A stretch of 64,000 nucleotides of DNA, taken from assembly GCA_958295665.1 (NCBI GenBank), contig OY282558.1, forward strand, positions 329,999,106 to 330,063,105, in the 5' to 3' direction. A model generated the notes under the pieces. The model did not search any database and was not told the DNA's origin. It was given only the letters and a program-made list of their open reading frames with translations. Made by a program: the position numbers and the translations under genes. Positions within the stretch are counted from its first letter, which is position 1. Each line of letters begins with the position of its first letter. The stretch is from Tipula vernalis. Taxonomy: Eukaryota; Arthropoda; Insecta; Diptera; Tipulidae. This document shows positions 41,218 to 52,419 of the stretch, in pieces.

Positions 41218-42630
41218 TTACTTCGATTGCTGATTTGGGGATCGCTGAAGAATTTGTATGGGAGAACGACCCGACCCTCCTATAGTAGTCTCCCTTACTG
41301 GTTTTAACGACGAAACTTTCCGTTTACAAAAATTACAGTGTAGCTTCAGAACATTCGGGGTACCACAACCATAATAAAATATTTGATTACGAATAAGGTC
41401 ACAATCCATATACGGATGTCCATCTCGTCTACAATTCCAGCAAGTGGGAATTGAGGAAGAGGGTGATTGATTTTGCGATATTTTTGTAGGGTTAGCTAGA
41501 GTTGAATGAACAGCCTCTACATTAAATGAATTTACGATTGGACACTCGGATGCCTTTGGAGCTATAAATAGTTGATGGCCATGAGAAGTGGAAGGTTCAA
41601 CAACTAAAGGTTGTATTGAAGCCTGGGCATAAATATTAGAGCCTTTAATATCACACATTTCCATGTCATTTATTCGCCCCACCTGGGAAGTTATTTGCAC
41701 TGCTTGTTCGGGAATCAGTCCGACACTTATCCAAATGTCTTCGGTAGCTACGCAAGTGCTGACAAGGTCTGAAACTGATAATATTTGCCGACCTGCAAGG
41801 TGAACTTGTAATCCAGCTCGCATATTTTTCTTGAGAATCTCTAATATCTGAATTTCAGAGAACAGGACTTTTAATGGAATTGCTAAATTTAAGATATCAT
41901 AATAAAATTCGGTGAATGGTTCTCGGGGACGTTGTTTTCGAGCATCTATGAGACGTAAAATATCTACATCAGTTCGTCGGTCCTGAAACTGATGAGTGAA
42001 AGCCGTTTTAAATTGATTCCAGTCACAGCCTGGATGTCTTTCAAGAACTAGCCAATAATGTTCACCTGCAGAACCCTTCAATAGAGAAGGCATATCATTG
42101 ATTAGTTGGGTCAATGGTATATTATTTGTTTTGGCCATATGCTCAGCGCGATATAAAAATCGTTCTACAGCTAATCCTGTTGCGAATCCATCGAATGAAA
42201 TGCCCCATTTACGGACAGGTGTTGCACGAGACAAATATTCTTGAGATGTTCGAGAATGTCCACTATCGTTTGACTCCTCTACTTCTGTTGGGGTAGCAAC
42301 ATATTGGTGAATTGAATTAATTTGTCTACTAGGGTTTTGTCGCAACTGAGTCTTTACAGGTTGTTGTTCATTCTGAATGAAACTATTCGCATTTGGTAAA
42401 GCGATTGAATTATATGTCGTTGTAGGGACAACCGACGGTTGATGTGGAAAAGCATAGGGTTGCTGAGTTACGGAGAATGGATTTAATGGTAAATAAGGGT
42501 AACTGTATGGAAAACCACCCAGGGGAGCCAATGGAAAAGGCAACATTGCTGGTTGGTTTTGAAAATTATAAAAAGGGGGAACATTTTGATGAGACGGAGA
42601 AGAATGCTGTAAAATTGGTTGTTCTGCCAT
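41218..42630 (-). pseudogene. gag: gag of element 2 (main frame)
   Basis: 470 codons without a stop. The N-terminal third is P/Q/Y-rich (PFPLAPLGGFPYSYPYLP). Next is a capsid-like region with VERFLYRAEHMAKTN, HQFQDRRTDVDILRLIDARK and ILKKNMRAGLQVHLAG, homologous block by block with element 1. One CCHC knuckle (CWNCRRDGHPYMDC) and one degenerate knuckle (YYGCGTPNVLKLHC) follow. Near the end the codons TCC CCA AAT hold the same slippery heptamer as element 1. The true start lies upstream at 43247, but stops and shifts separate the two parts. Confidence 0.88.
41233..41239 (-). promoter_or_regulatory. -1 frameshift heptamer C CCA AAT, element 2
   Basis: CCCAAAT on the - strand, phased C-CCA-AAT in the gag frame, 12 bases before the gag stop. 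The -1 frame then stays open for about 35 codons and is the frame of the protease segment beginning at 41125; one stop now separates them. Confidence 0.7.
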
Positions 42631-42779
42631 AGCAGGTAGTCGTTCCGATATGTTAAATCATCTGCGAGGTTAGATTGAACCCTACCATTACTGAGCTGAC
42701 CTATCGGATTGTTATTTCGACTCTGAAATATTGGATTTATCCGATTAATAGGCGGATTATCGTTGTTTTCTTAAGAAAA

Positions 42780-44346
42780 AGTAATATTTTCAGATTCCAG
42801 TCTTGATTCTGCTAGCTGTGCAGGTTGCGGTGCCTCTAACATTAATGTTAACATATCCTCATGGTCTATTTGGGTAGTACTAAGGTCCAGAAGGGCCTCC
42901 TGCAAAGTTTGTTCCTTTAGCAGGAATTCTGATGACTTCAAGAGTCAGAATGCGCTCACCTCTTGCTTTTAGATGACATAATTTTGAAATTAACGCCGAA
43001 TATTCATTCTTGTCAAAATTGGGATTTTGAAGACAATTCAATAACTTAATTTGAAGATATTGTAACTTTAAAGCACATATGGAGACTTCATTGTGAGGAT
43101 GTACTAACGCTTGTCTTCTTCTTTTTCAAAAGCTTCATTTAGATTTGGCTTTTGTATCTCCATGACACCTTCGAGGTGCCGGATTTCAAGTTCAACAGCT
43201 AATTCATCAGGATATATATCCTGTGAACGTATCTTAAAAGTTGCCATGCTGCTAAATTTAAAGATTATAACTAATATTAAAAGGAAATATATTTAAATGT
43301 TTCGACAATTGAAAATCAATAATGCTGGAAAATATTCAAAATGGTTAATCTAAAATTTTTATGAATTCTTTGATACTACTGCAATTCCTCTGGTTCGTAC
43401 AATAATTGGTTATTAATAATAATTTATAAATTCGTGTATAGATAAATTGTTATTGAAAATGAACAGTTTTGGATTGATTTAAATCAAGATCCTTAATGTA
43501 CTTGATAAAAAAAAAATTTTAAAAAATAAAATTGTAATATAAATGAAAGTCGAAAAAAAAATTAATTAATTCGTTTAAGAAGAGGAAGTTGGTAAGGTGA
43601 TCACAGCGGTTCCGGCAAATTGTTTCTAACGTAAGTTGATCCTTGTCCTAGTGAGATTAAAGGAGAGAAATCTGGAAAACTAGCAAATGAATCGACACTA
43701 TTAAATTAAAATATTGGATGCATTTGCGAAAGATTATGAATTGGGGAATAATGCAGAATGTCTTACTTGAACTAACAATTGAGTCCACAAAAAAATACTT
43801 TATTTGGATGGTAGGGCGATATTGCAAGACAATCTTGATTATAGGACAAATATCATCGATGACAATCGATAAAATCGCAAGACAGACACTAAAATCGACA
43901 TTCATAAATAGAATGGAAGTACCGCGATTGTGATTCCATAAAATTATCATACTTGAAGAAGGAAAAAAAAATTGACTGTGGTAACCGACAAAATCATCTT
44001 ATCATTGAAAATGATAAGGAAGGAGAGGGGTAATGGAAAAATAACATAAAAAATTGGAAAGGGAACCCGAATGAAAATAACACCTGAATCAACAAAGCCA
44101 AAGCATGGATGCAGCTGTGAAGTCGGGCGGAATGGAGGTAAAAACGTGGATATGGAAGCAGAATTGAAAAGAAATAAAATTAATTAAATAAAAATTAAAT
44201 GAAAATATAACTCTAATGTTACTAAAACTGTGAAAAATGAAATTTAAATGATTGAATAAACTGATAATATTTAATGAACGGTAACAAAAGCAACGCAAAA
44301 TCTTTAATTGAGAAAAGTATTGGGGAAGGAAAGCCATTGTGTAACT
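42780..44346 (-). other. Leader of element 2
   Basis: Between primer site and the gag start at 43247 there are about 1.1 kb of AT-rich leader. I searched it for a counterpart of the membrane peptides of element 1 and found none. Downstream of 43104 the interval to 42780 holds frame-broken gag sequence. Confidence 0.5.
43104..43247 (-). pseudogene. gag: gag N-terminal segment of element 2
   Basis: ATG at 43247 opens 47 codons to a TAG at 43106-43104. The peptide contains YPDELAVELEIRHLEG, the counterpart of LSPDEFEIECEVRHLKG in element 1. The next gag part (QYLQIKLLNCLQNPNFDKNE, about 43055 downwards) continues in other frames through about 42780 before the long gag frame. This start is otherwise easy to miss because the frame is so short. 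Confidence 0.75.
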
Positions 44347-44360
44347 GTGTTTGGGCGCCA
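44347..44360 (-). other. Primer binding site of element 2
   Basis: TGGCGCCCAAACAC on the - strand, one base after the LTR end. It matches the tRNA-Lys-type site of element 1 over its first ten bases. Confidence 0.7.
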
Positions 44361-44361
44361 C

Positions 44362-44516
44362 TGTAACGAAATCAATTCAAGCGATCGAGCGTAAACTACA
44401 AATAAAATGACAGCTCTGCAGTCCCTGGATGGATAATTTCTGTTAACAGGTTAGTTCGCGTGATCGATGGCTTTATTTGTAGTTTACGCTCGATCGCTTG
44501 AATTGATTTCATTACA
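44362..44516 (-). repeat. 5' LTR of element 2 with 47 bp inverted arms
   Basis: On the - strand it runs TGTAATGAAATC...GATTTCGTTACA (TG...CA), 155 bp. The first and last roughly 47 bases are inverted copies of each other (words TCAATTCAAGCGATCGAGCG and GTAAACTACAAATAAA) around a 60 bp centre. The boundary is supported by the primer site that follows directly. LTRs normally have inverted ends of only a few bases. Confidence 0.75.
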
Positions 44517-45587
44517 ACTTCACTAAAAAAAGAGACGCTCACACAATAAAGTTTCGAGAATGATTATTATTTGTTTATTATTATTCTGTGAAAAACAGGG
44601 TAATTTCTCGCAATCTATCAAACTCTACTACAGCGTTTTATACCCTATTAAATGCCAACAACAGAAAACAATTACTACAGAATTCGAGCAAGCCCTAAGT
44701 GAGGCTAATCAAGTTCATGTGACTGTATCGCAACCTTAGAAAATAACTTACCTAATTGATAAATGTTTCATTAAAAAAAAACGATAAATTAATTTTAATT
44801 TGTTTTTATTATAATTATATTAAATTAATTTAAATATTTGTTTTTGTTTTTTTTTATAATAACATCTTACATAAAATTAACCTTAAATTACTAATAAACT
44901 TAGTTACTAAATAATTTACACTTATCATTTTCTTAAATATTAATATAACATTCTTGTTTCAGTATAATGATTTTTAAATTGTTATTTTTTATTTAAAAAA
45001 AATAGAATCATAATATTTTATACAAAATAATAATAATAATAAAATAGCTGCTTTTATATATTTTGTTTTAATAATTGCCTTAATTTAGTCGGTTAAAATT
45101 TGAAATTGTTTAACTTCCTTTTCGGTGGGTAATGGTAATGTTCCTCTTTTATTTCACAAAGAAAATCGTTGTGGAAGTAGAATTTTATATTTTTTCATAA
45201 TACTGGGGGTAATATTATTTCATCAATTATTTATAATCAATAATTCTTTGTTTATTTAACTAAACGAAACTGACTAAATTATGCAATTTAATAAAAAGTA
45301 TTACTATTAATTTGTTGAACATTTAAAAGAAATTAGCACAACTGCTTAAAAGCTACACAAATTATATGAATATATTGGGTGGATAATTATAAGGATCATG
45401 GGGAAACCTGTATTTTGTTTATAAATTCGTTAATATTATTATTTATTATGTACAAAATGTGTTTAAAAAAAAATCAAAGGAATTACATTAAAAATAATCA
45501 TTTTGTGCAGGATTAGCACTAACATTATATTGTAGAAGGAATCGATGGAAGGAATTGGAATAAATATCAAGAAGGTAAATAAACTTA
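44517..45587. other. AT-rich interval without gene
   Basis: Nothing can be supported. Confidence 0.45.
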
Positions 45588-45935
45588 GGCCCTTTCCGAA
45601 AATTATACTTATCTATTTAGACATACTTATTTAAATAAGTATGTTGGCGAGGTAACTTAAAATAAGTATGTATGTTCTTACAAAAAAAAAAAAAAAAAAT
45701 CTAAAATGAAAACACAAATTCTGTTAATTTCATTGCATATACATTGTGATATATGTAGTAATTAAGTTTTATAAAAAATTGAATTAAAAATTATTTAATA
45801 GTTAAAAATTAAATGCGTTGCTGTCAAAATATAAAATAAGTACGTGAAATCAATTCGTATGATTTAACATACTTATTTAAAATGGCGGCAAATAAGTATA
45901 TAACTATAAAATAAGTATAACTTTCGGAAAGGGCC
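45588..45935. repeat. 348 bp MITE with TTA target duplication
   Basis: Terminal repeats GGCCCTTTCCGAAAATTATA and inverted GGCCCTTTCCGAAAGTTATA at the right end, flanked by TTA on both sides (45585-45587, 45936-45938). A 3 bp TTA duplication fits the PIF/Harbinger group. The interior contains the palindrome CATACTTATTTAAATAAGTA and several AATAAGTAT words. Non-coding. Confidence 0.8.
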
Positions 45936-46384
45936 TTAGTTAGAATTATGTATTACAAATACAAGTACATATAGTTCTGCCCTTAGTTTATTTTTATTTT
46001 TATGTCTATATTTTTTTAAAACATGGAACAGTTTTCCTAACGACCCGAAAATTGTATGCCGCCTTAAACGATTTCTTAAAACACAAAAATATTAACTCGC
46101 GATAAAATATCAAAAGCTAACCTAAGCAATGCTAAACGTTAGCAATACAACTGGCACGCTTGCGTTACGGCGACTTTTTCTAAGCATTTTACAAATTTTC
46201 TAAAGCCAAAAATTTAAATTAAAAAAAAAAATGGTTGGCTCAGTTCTGGATTGATCCGCAAGGGTTTAAATTGTCGAATGATAAAAACACAAAAGTGAAT
46301 CAATAATATACAGCTATTCAAACGCAGCTATTCAAATCGACAGCTATGATTTTGCTTAAAGTGCCTTAGGAGTTATTACGCCTT

Positions 46385-46812
46385 TGTTTCAAAGTTGTAA
46401 TCGCCTGCACTTTCCATTAACTAAACGCTTCAATTTCGAGAAACTTTGGAAAATTCTTAATTTGTTTCCCTCTTTTTTAAAACTGTGGGTTCCCCTTACA
46501 AGAGATCAATTTTTTCATTTTAACTTAAATAGTTGATTTAATTGAGTTCGATAAATCGACACCAGCAGCCCAAATAAAGCAGTAATCTTTAGAAATGCAT
46601 CAAAACAATAAAATCAACAATTATTTCTATCCATCTCTCTCCCTCTTTTACGGCAGTGGTTTTGGGCTTGTTTGAATCGTCTTGACATGCCATTTTCTCC
46701 TATGGGGATAGTTTCACTTTTGCATTATCTAAACAGTTGAATCTCGAGACATTTTGAAAAGTTTACAAATTGTTACGGTTTTCTTTTAAATTTATACTTT
46801 CCCCTTACCCCG
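46385..46812. repeat. Diverged tandem duplication, about 300 bp period
   Basis: 46385-46505 and 46690-46812 align: CACTTTCCATTAACTAAACG with CACTTTTGCATTATCTAAAC, and both end in TTCCCCTTAC. Flanking phrases (CCCTCTTTTAC near 46640 and 46910) suggest the unit is about 290-300 bp. No coding potential. Confidence 0.5.
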
Positions 46813-47574
46813 GGGCACTTTATTTTCAATCCGTCGAGCAGGAGAGCGATTTTGTTGTGTTGCCAAGTGTTCGATTCATCAAAAAAAAAAGAATAATCTA
46901 TCAGATTTACCCTCTTTTACTAATGCCAACAACCAGTGGCTAGATTCTGTTAAAATGATAATTTTTTGTGATATTTTTCATTAATACAAAAGCAAGGCCT
47001 GGAAAATTCCATTTTTAGTGATAATGCTTTTCATTAACACTTATGGTTAATTCATCAAAATCTACTCTTAAATTGCTTTTTAATATCCCCGTCTAATAAA
47101 TATTAGTACGATGTCACAAAAAATGTCATTTGTCACTTGATCAGAATCTAGCCCCAGATCTTGCTGCCATTTTGAGCGAAATTTTTATTTTTCATTCGAT
47201 TTGAGTTTAACAAAAAGCGTCACATATGTTTTTGTGCATTTTTGTCTATTCAGCGTTATTTTGTGCGCTTTTTTCTAATATAACAAATTACATTAAATAA
47301 ATAATCATCGTTACAATAATAATCAACAATATGTTTCATAGATTTCAAACACGCGCACGCATATCAAAACGATAAAAGTGATTTACAGAGAAATAGAGAT
47401 TGCTTTTAGTGGTAAAAACAAATCGAAAACGACATAAATTATTCGACTTCATCGAACTCCATCAATCTTCACCTTAAACGCCCTGCATCGGTTGATCGGT
47501 TAGGTTAGAGAGAAATCACACTTAAGAAGCTAGAATTGATTTTCCATTTCTAAAATTTAACGTGGTCCGTTTAT
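46813..47574. other. AT-rich interval without gene
   Basis: Nothing can be supported. Confidence 0.4.
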
Positions 47575-47727
47575 AATATGAAACAACTTCACATTAACAT
47601 TTACCAAGTGTGAGAAGATTTTAGTGGCACAATGAACATAGTAAACCAGAACTAAAGTTCTTGAATTAAAATAAGCATTCTTCTCACACATCGGTAAATG
47701 TTAATTTGGCAATTGGTTTCATATGTT
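47575..47727. repeat. Foldback repeat, about 150 bp
   Basis: ATATGAAACAA and ATTAACATTTACC...GTGTGAGAAGA on the left pair with TCTTCTCACAC...GGTAAATGTTAAT and TTGGTTTCATAT on the right, around a loop of about 65 bases. MITE-like. Confidence 0.7.
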
Positions 47728-48496
47728 TTGGGTATTTTGAAACGAATGCGATTTGAATTTGATGCGGAATTAATTTAACAAATGTAGTTAAGCGTCTTTT
47801 GAAAGAAATTTAAACCAGAAGTCATTTTTTTTTGTTCTCGTGGATGATTATTTACGGTTCCTTTATTCTTCAAAAAGTATTGAGCAGTTTTATCATTTTG
47901 AGAGTTTCTTGAAATCGAAACGAATGAAGAAAGCATGTGGAACAACATTTAAAATCTTAGTCACAAAATGATGGTAGGACACAGTTGACGAACGCCGCTT
48001 GTTGCTATTATTGCTTTAACAGAAGCACATATACAATATCTGATGAAGGTTTAACATGATAAAATGTACCTCTGAGACTACTCCTCCACAAAATCTTTAT
48101 CGAAGAAGAAAAAACGGTGGAGAGAATTGCGCTTTTTATGAATTAAGGTTTATGGATGGAGGTTATTTCTTTTCTGAAATGGCCTTAAAATCCATTGCAG
48201 AAAGCAAATAAGGTTCACTGTCGTTATTATGTATTGTTAAGGTTACCTATGGAACTGTTTGGTAATTCACGCATTTCCTCATCTATTTTGATTTATTTTC
48301 GAATGGTGAGAGAAGGAAACTATTGTAAACTGCACTGTGCGAATTATTAACAAACATAGCCAATGTATATTGGCTTTTAAATTCAGGTTTGGTCAGATTG
48401 CTCAGGTCCGGTTGCCGAAGCTGATTTTTAATATTAACGTAATTGTTCTTATGTACATGTTATTTATTAATAAATGCCGTTTACATTTTTTGACAG
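47728..48496. other. AT-rich interval without gene
   Basis: No coding region is supported; the 5' end and terminal repeat of the outer mariner-like element should lie here, but I could not identify them. Confidence 0.4.
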
Positions 48497-49310
48497 ATGA
48501 CAAGTAATAACATTCCGTTAATTAAAAATGGAGGGATATGCGATTTGTTATTTAATTATTTTAAATTTGGTGAAAGTTATGCAGAAGTTATAAAAAAATT
48601 TCATACAGAGAATGGAAGAGAAAATTGCCCGTCAATTGTTTGTGGCTATTCGAAAAATTTGTGGAAACTGGTAAAGAATGAAAAAAGCAAAATATATCAT
48701 CGTAGTGCTCGTTCAGAAGAAAATATTGCTGGTGTAAGTGCTAGTATTAATGAGAGTCCAAAAACATCAATTATACGTTCCACTAACCACTTTCTTCAGA
48801 ATTCTGCACAAATATCTTCATTTGAAGGCTTACAAGATTCAGGTAACTCAAAAAATAAAGCCATTAGACTTTGGACTAGGTCTTCAATTCGCTAAATGGG
48901 ACATACAAAAACAAAACTCAAAAATGCGAATTTTTTCAACAAAGTCCTTTTTAGCGGCCAAGCAAATTTTGAACTGGGTGCGTTTGTAAACAAACAAAAT
49001 GGTCAGATTTGGGGTGAAGAAAATCCACGAGAAATAATGGAAAAAACGATGCATCCACAAAAAATGATTGTCTGGTGTGGTTTTTGAGCTGGTTGAGTAA
49101 TCGGACCGTATTTTTTTGGAAAACGAAGCTGGAATTGCTGTTACTGTAAATGTACCTCAATATCGGAATATTATTGCGAATTGTTTCTTTGACGAATTGG
49201 AATTTCTCAAAAAGGAATAATTAATCGGCTGCCTAGATCTTGCGATCTAACAACCCTTAATTCTTTTCCTATGAGGCTATTTGAAGGCAAAATTCTAAGC
49301 CAACGACCTA

Positions 49311-50609
49311 CAGGGTGACTGACACCAAGTGTTACCAACTTCAGACTGTTATTGCTGTCAAACCAGTGATGACAGAGCGCTCAAATTTACACTAATGACA
49401 GTTCATTCCATTGTTTACAAGCGTACAAGCATTTTAGTGGGAAATATTCAGAAAAAAATTATCCGCAATGGAATTCAATCGTAATAGTGTGATTTCTCTA
49501 TATTTGGCTGGAAAATCACAGCCGCAGATTGTTAACCAGTTAAAACATCTGCATGTGAATAAAATGTTTGTGTATCGTACCATAAATCGTTATAACGATA
49601 CTGGCAGCATTGCAAAACGCCATGGTGGTGGACCGAAACGCACTGCAATATCGCTGTATATCATTCGGAAGGTGAAGGCCAAATTGGCTCGGAATCCGCG
49701 CCTTAGCGGCAGAACAATGGCTCGTGAGGCGAACATTTCGCTCGAACGGATGCAGCGCATATTGAAAGATCATCTTGGACTAAAGGCCTTGAAATTCCAT
49801 AAAACGCATGGTCTCACCGATGCTCAAAAAAAAGTTAGAGTGGAAAGAGCAAAAGAGTTGTTACGCTTGCACGAAAGTGGCGATTTGCCGAATTTGGTTT
49901 TCTCCGATGAGTCACCGTTCGTTATTGAGCAATATGTGAACAAGCAAAACGACCGGATTTACTTGCCCGGCCGTTCTACTGAAAATTTGAACCAACGGAT
50001 TGCCACTCGAAACCAAGCGCCGCCGATGGTAATGGTTTGGGCCGCCGTAACGGCCGAAAGCCGTTCACCGCTCGTTTTTTTGGACCGTGGCATCAAGATA
50101 TATGCTCAAATTTATCGGGATCATGTGTTGGAGGGAGCGTTGAAGCCTTGGGCACAAAAACATTTCGGCCGCAGAGCCTTGACATTTCAACAGGACTCGG
50201 CGGCGAGTCATAAAGCGCGCGTCAATCAAGATTGGCTGAGAAACAATGTTCCGCGGTTCATTTCCACTGCCCAATGGCCACCAAATTAACGTGATGCAAA
50301 TCCGCTAGATTTCTCGGTTTGGTGTATTTTGAAGAGCAAGGTTGGGAGAAAAAAATACCAAAGTGTCGATCGTCTCAAGCAAGCGCTTCGACGAAAATGG
50401 GCCAAAATACCGCAGAGCCACTTTCGTGCTGCATGCAATAGCTTTGTCGGCCGTTTGAAGGCCATAATCGCGGCTAAATCGAAAACTGCTAATGCAATTC
50501 GAAAATTTAAATATTTGTGAACATTTTTTACTTTGATTCAATAAAATTCATCAAAAAATAAAAATTCTGTGGCGTTTTGTTTTGGTAACACTTCGTGTCA
50601 GTCACCCTG
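49311..50609 (+). mobile_element. Mariner (DD37D) transposon, 1299 bp
   Basis: Terminal inverted repeats CAGGGTGACTGACACCAAGT and inverted CAGGGTGACTGACACGAAGT, about 28 bp with one mismatch, each flanked by the TA target duplication (49309-49310, 50610-50611). It contains one transposase frame with a single stop. It is nested in an older mariner-like element. Confidence 0.95.
49468..50520 (+). pseudogene. DD37D mariner transposase with one in-frame stop
   Basis: ATG at 49468 opens one frame to TGA at 50518-50520, 350 codons, interrupted only by TAA at 50287-50289. The N-terminal DNA-binding part has VISLYLAGKSQPQIVNQLKH (helix-turn-helix). A second helix-turn-helix follows after RRTA-like GGPKRTAISLYI. 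The catalytic part has LVFSDESPFV (first D), LTFQQDSAASHKA (second D) and NPLDFSVW (third D). Thirty-seven positions, the stop included, separate the second and third D, the spacing of the maT group. The stop falls in the normally WPPNSPD-like block, one base change from serine. Everything else is intact, so inactivation is recent. Truncated at the stop, the 273-residue product lacks the third acidic residue. Confidence 0.92.
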
Positions 50610-50765
50610 TATAAATAATCGATGACCTAAAGGGGAATTGTATTTAAGAAATTGAGCCAAAGGTATGCCAGAATGTCAACGAAAATTTTAGTAAAATAAT
50701 GGTAACTTGCCGTACATCAGCAGGAGGCCACTTAAAAGACAATATTTTCCATTACTACTAATTCG

Positions 50766-52419
50766 GAACCTTAATACTATCATTTGAAATAAAAATTTAG
50801 ATACTTGTCAAATAATTTATGTGTTTTATTAAAAATTTAAAAATTAACCTCAAATTGGAACACTCTTTACAAACAAGCTACCTAATCGCGAATTCGAGAT
50901 TATGTTGTTATTTTTTTGTCATTCTGTCACAACGCGATTTTAATGCTTTTAGGATTACCGCGTTAATGTGGTTATCGTCTAGTTGTAGAAACTCGATATA
51001 CATGAATTACATTAAAAGAGGCAGAAAGCGTAGGTAAGTGAGATAGAATTATTTTATTTTGATGTAATTTTTAAAATGAAATAGAAATCGTAATCTGAGA
51101 TTAATGCGACTTTCAAAGATTTTACCGTCCATCCGGTTTTCCATCAATTGACCATTTCGAAAAAACTTAATTGGTTGAAGATATGAAGCCATGCATCCAA
51201 TCTATTCGAAACAAACCGGATTTAAGATTGTAGATAATGTATGCTCTTATAAATGTTTGTTTATATTTATTTCTGAAATAAAATAAAATTTTTCTAATTT
51301 TCAGGAAGAGATATTTACCTCTCTACTAAAATCAATTAGGCAATCGACTGTGGAAAATAGGAAGAACAAAATTCTAAATTCATAAGCTTTTATTGAATGT
51401 TGAATAAGGTTGTTGATTTAAGTTATTTAGGTATCAATCAACAATCACATTCTAACCGATCTAATCCTCCTCCACACTGTGCGATTTAGCTATCCTATTG
51501 TTTCCTATTTTTAAGAGTGTAAGGGTTAAAAACATTTTGCAACTGCAAGTGAAATTAAGAAACAAAAGTTATACTTAATTTCTGTTTTTAAATTTTATGT
51601 CACAATACGTTAAAAATTTAATATAATTAAATTTATAAAGTACAACAATTTAACTTCAAAATTGGTTAAATTAAAAGAAGTGAAATAACAACAAAAACAT
51701 ATTTCAGAAGTCTTCAGAATTGAATTGAATAAAAAAGTCTAAATTTGACTTTCAACATTTTTTTTTTAATTTCAGAATTTACTCAAAATTTTAATGTCAT
51801 CATCACTAAACTCCTAAAATTTGATAAAACATTAAAATTTAGTACAACTTAATAAAACTTTTTCAAATTTCAATAATTAATCATTTATTCCAAACAATGT
51901 GATGTTCTTTTGACTTTCCAAGGAAAGACAAATATTTCTGGGTACCAAAAGAACACGAAAAAAGCTTGATCTAATGACACATGGTTTTGTTTATGCCCAA
52001 AGAATTCATAGATGTATATTTAGGAATGCTTTGTTATGTTATACCTCACTTTTGAGTTTAATATTTCTATGTGTTTGTAAAGTCGTATGAAATCTGAGAA
52101 ACAATGCAGATGTTTAAAAATTGCTCTAGAGCAAACAATAAACATCGAAATAATATCACTAAAGCAAATACTCGACGGGTTTCCAACCTGCGTAATCAAA
52201 GAAATGAACCGATAAATTGTATTATAAAATTTCGATAGATAAGTTAAACAGGATCCTCAAACGCATATAAATAATATATGGAGAATCAAGATATGTATGT
52301 AAATAGATTTTTAAAAAATGTACATATACGAAATTAAAAAAAACTAAAACTTAAAAATAAAATAAATTAAATTAGTCAGATCCTAAAACAAATTAAAAAT
52401 TTCGTACAAAATGAGAAAT
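50766..52419. other. AT-rich interval without gene
   Basis: No coding region is supported. It includes the 3' UTR of the adhesion GPCR gene. The first AATAAA-type signals on the - strand below 52420 lie within about 100-500 bases, but I cannot fix the site. Confidence 0.45.

Larger units (their letters stand above)
38315..44516 (-). mobile_element. Ty3/gypsy element 2, decayed, lacking its 3' end
   Basis: On the - strand: a 155 bp 5' LTR (44516-44362), a tRNA-Lys-type primer site, about 1.1 kb leader, gag, protease, RT, RNase H and integrase core. The element breaks off inside the integrase C-terminus at 38315, with no 3' LTR. Protein words match element 1 throughout (for example FQDRRTD in gag, VMPFGLCNAPQ in RT, NASERVNR in integrase), so it is a sister family. 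It has several frame breaks and is clearly older than element 1. Confidence 0.9.
48497..50765 (+). pseudogene. Outer mariner-like transposase (DUF4817/DDE type), interrupted
   Basis: Frames at 48497-49308 and 50612-50765 form one decayed transposase. The N-terminus has FGESYAEVIKKFHTENGREN (helix-turn-helix, DUF4817-like) and SARSEENIAGVSASINESPK. The middle has QVTQKIKPLDFG. The catalytic region carries FVNKQNGQIWGEENPREIME, HPQKMIVWCGF and, after shifts, LPRSCDLTTL. After the inserted element the typical C-terminal SRGGHLKD / IFHY end can still be read. Several frameshifts and stops are present. The copy was already coding-like when the DD37D mariner at 49311-50609 inserted, because the two halves of the C-terminal domain lie exactly on either side. 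Confidence 0.82.

Noticed and set aside
49311..50609. TGA/TAA readthrough or recoding in the mariner transposase
   Set aside because: A single TAA in a position of normally serine is simply explained by one substitution.
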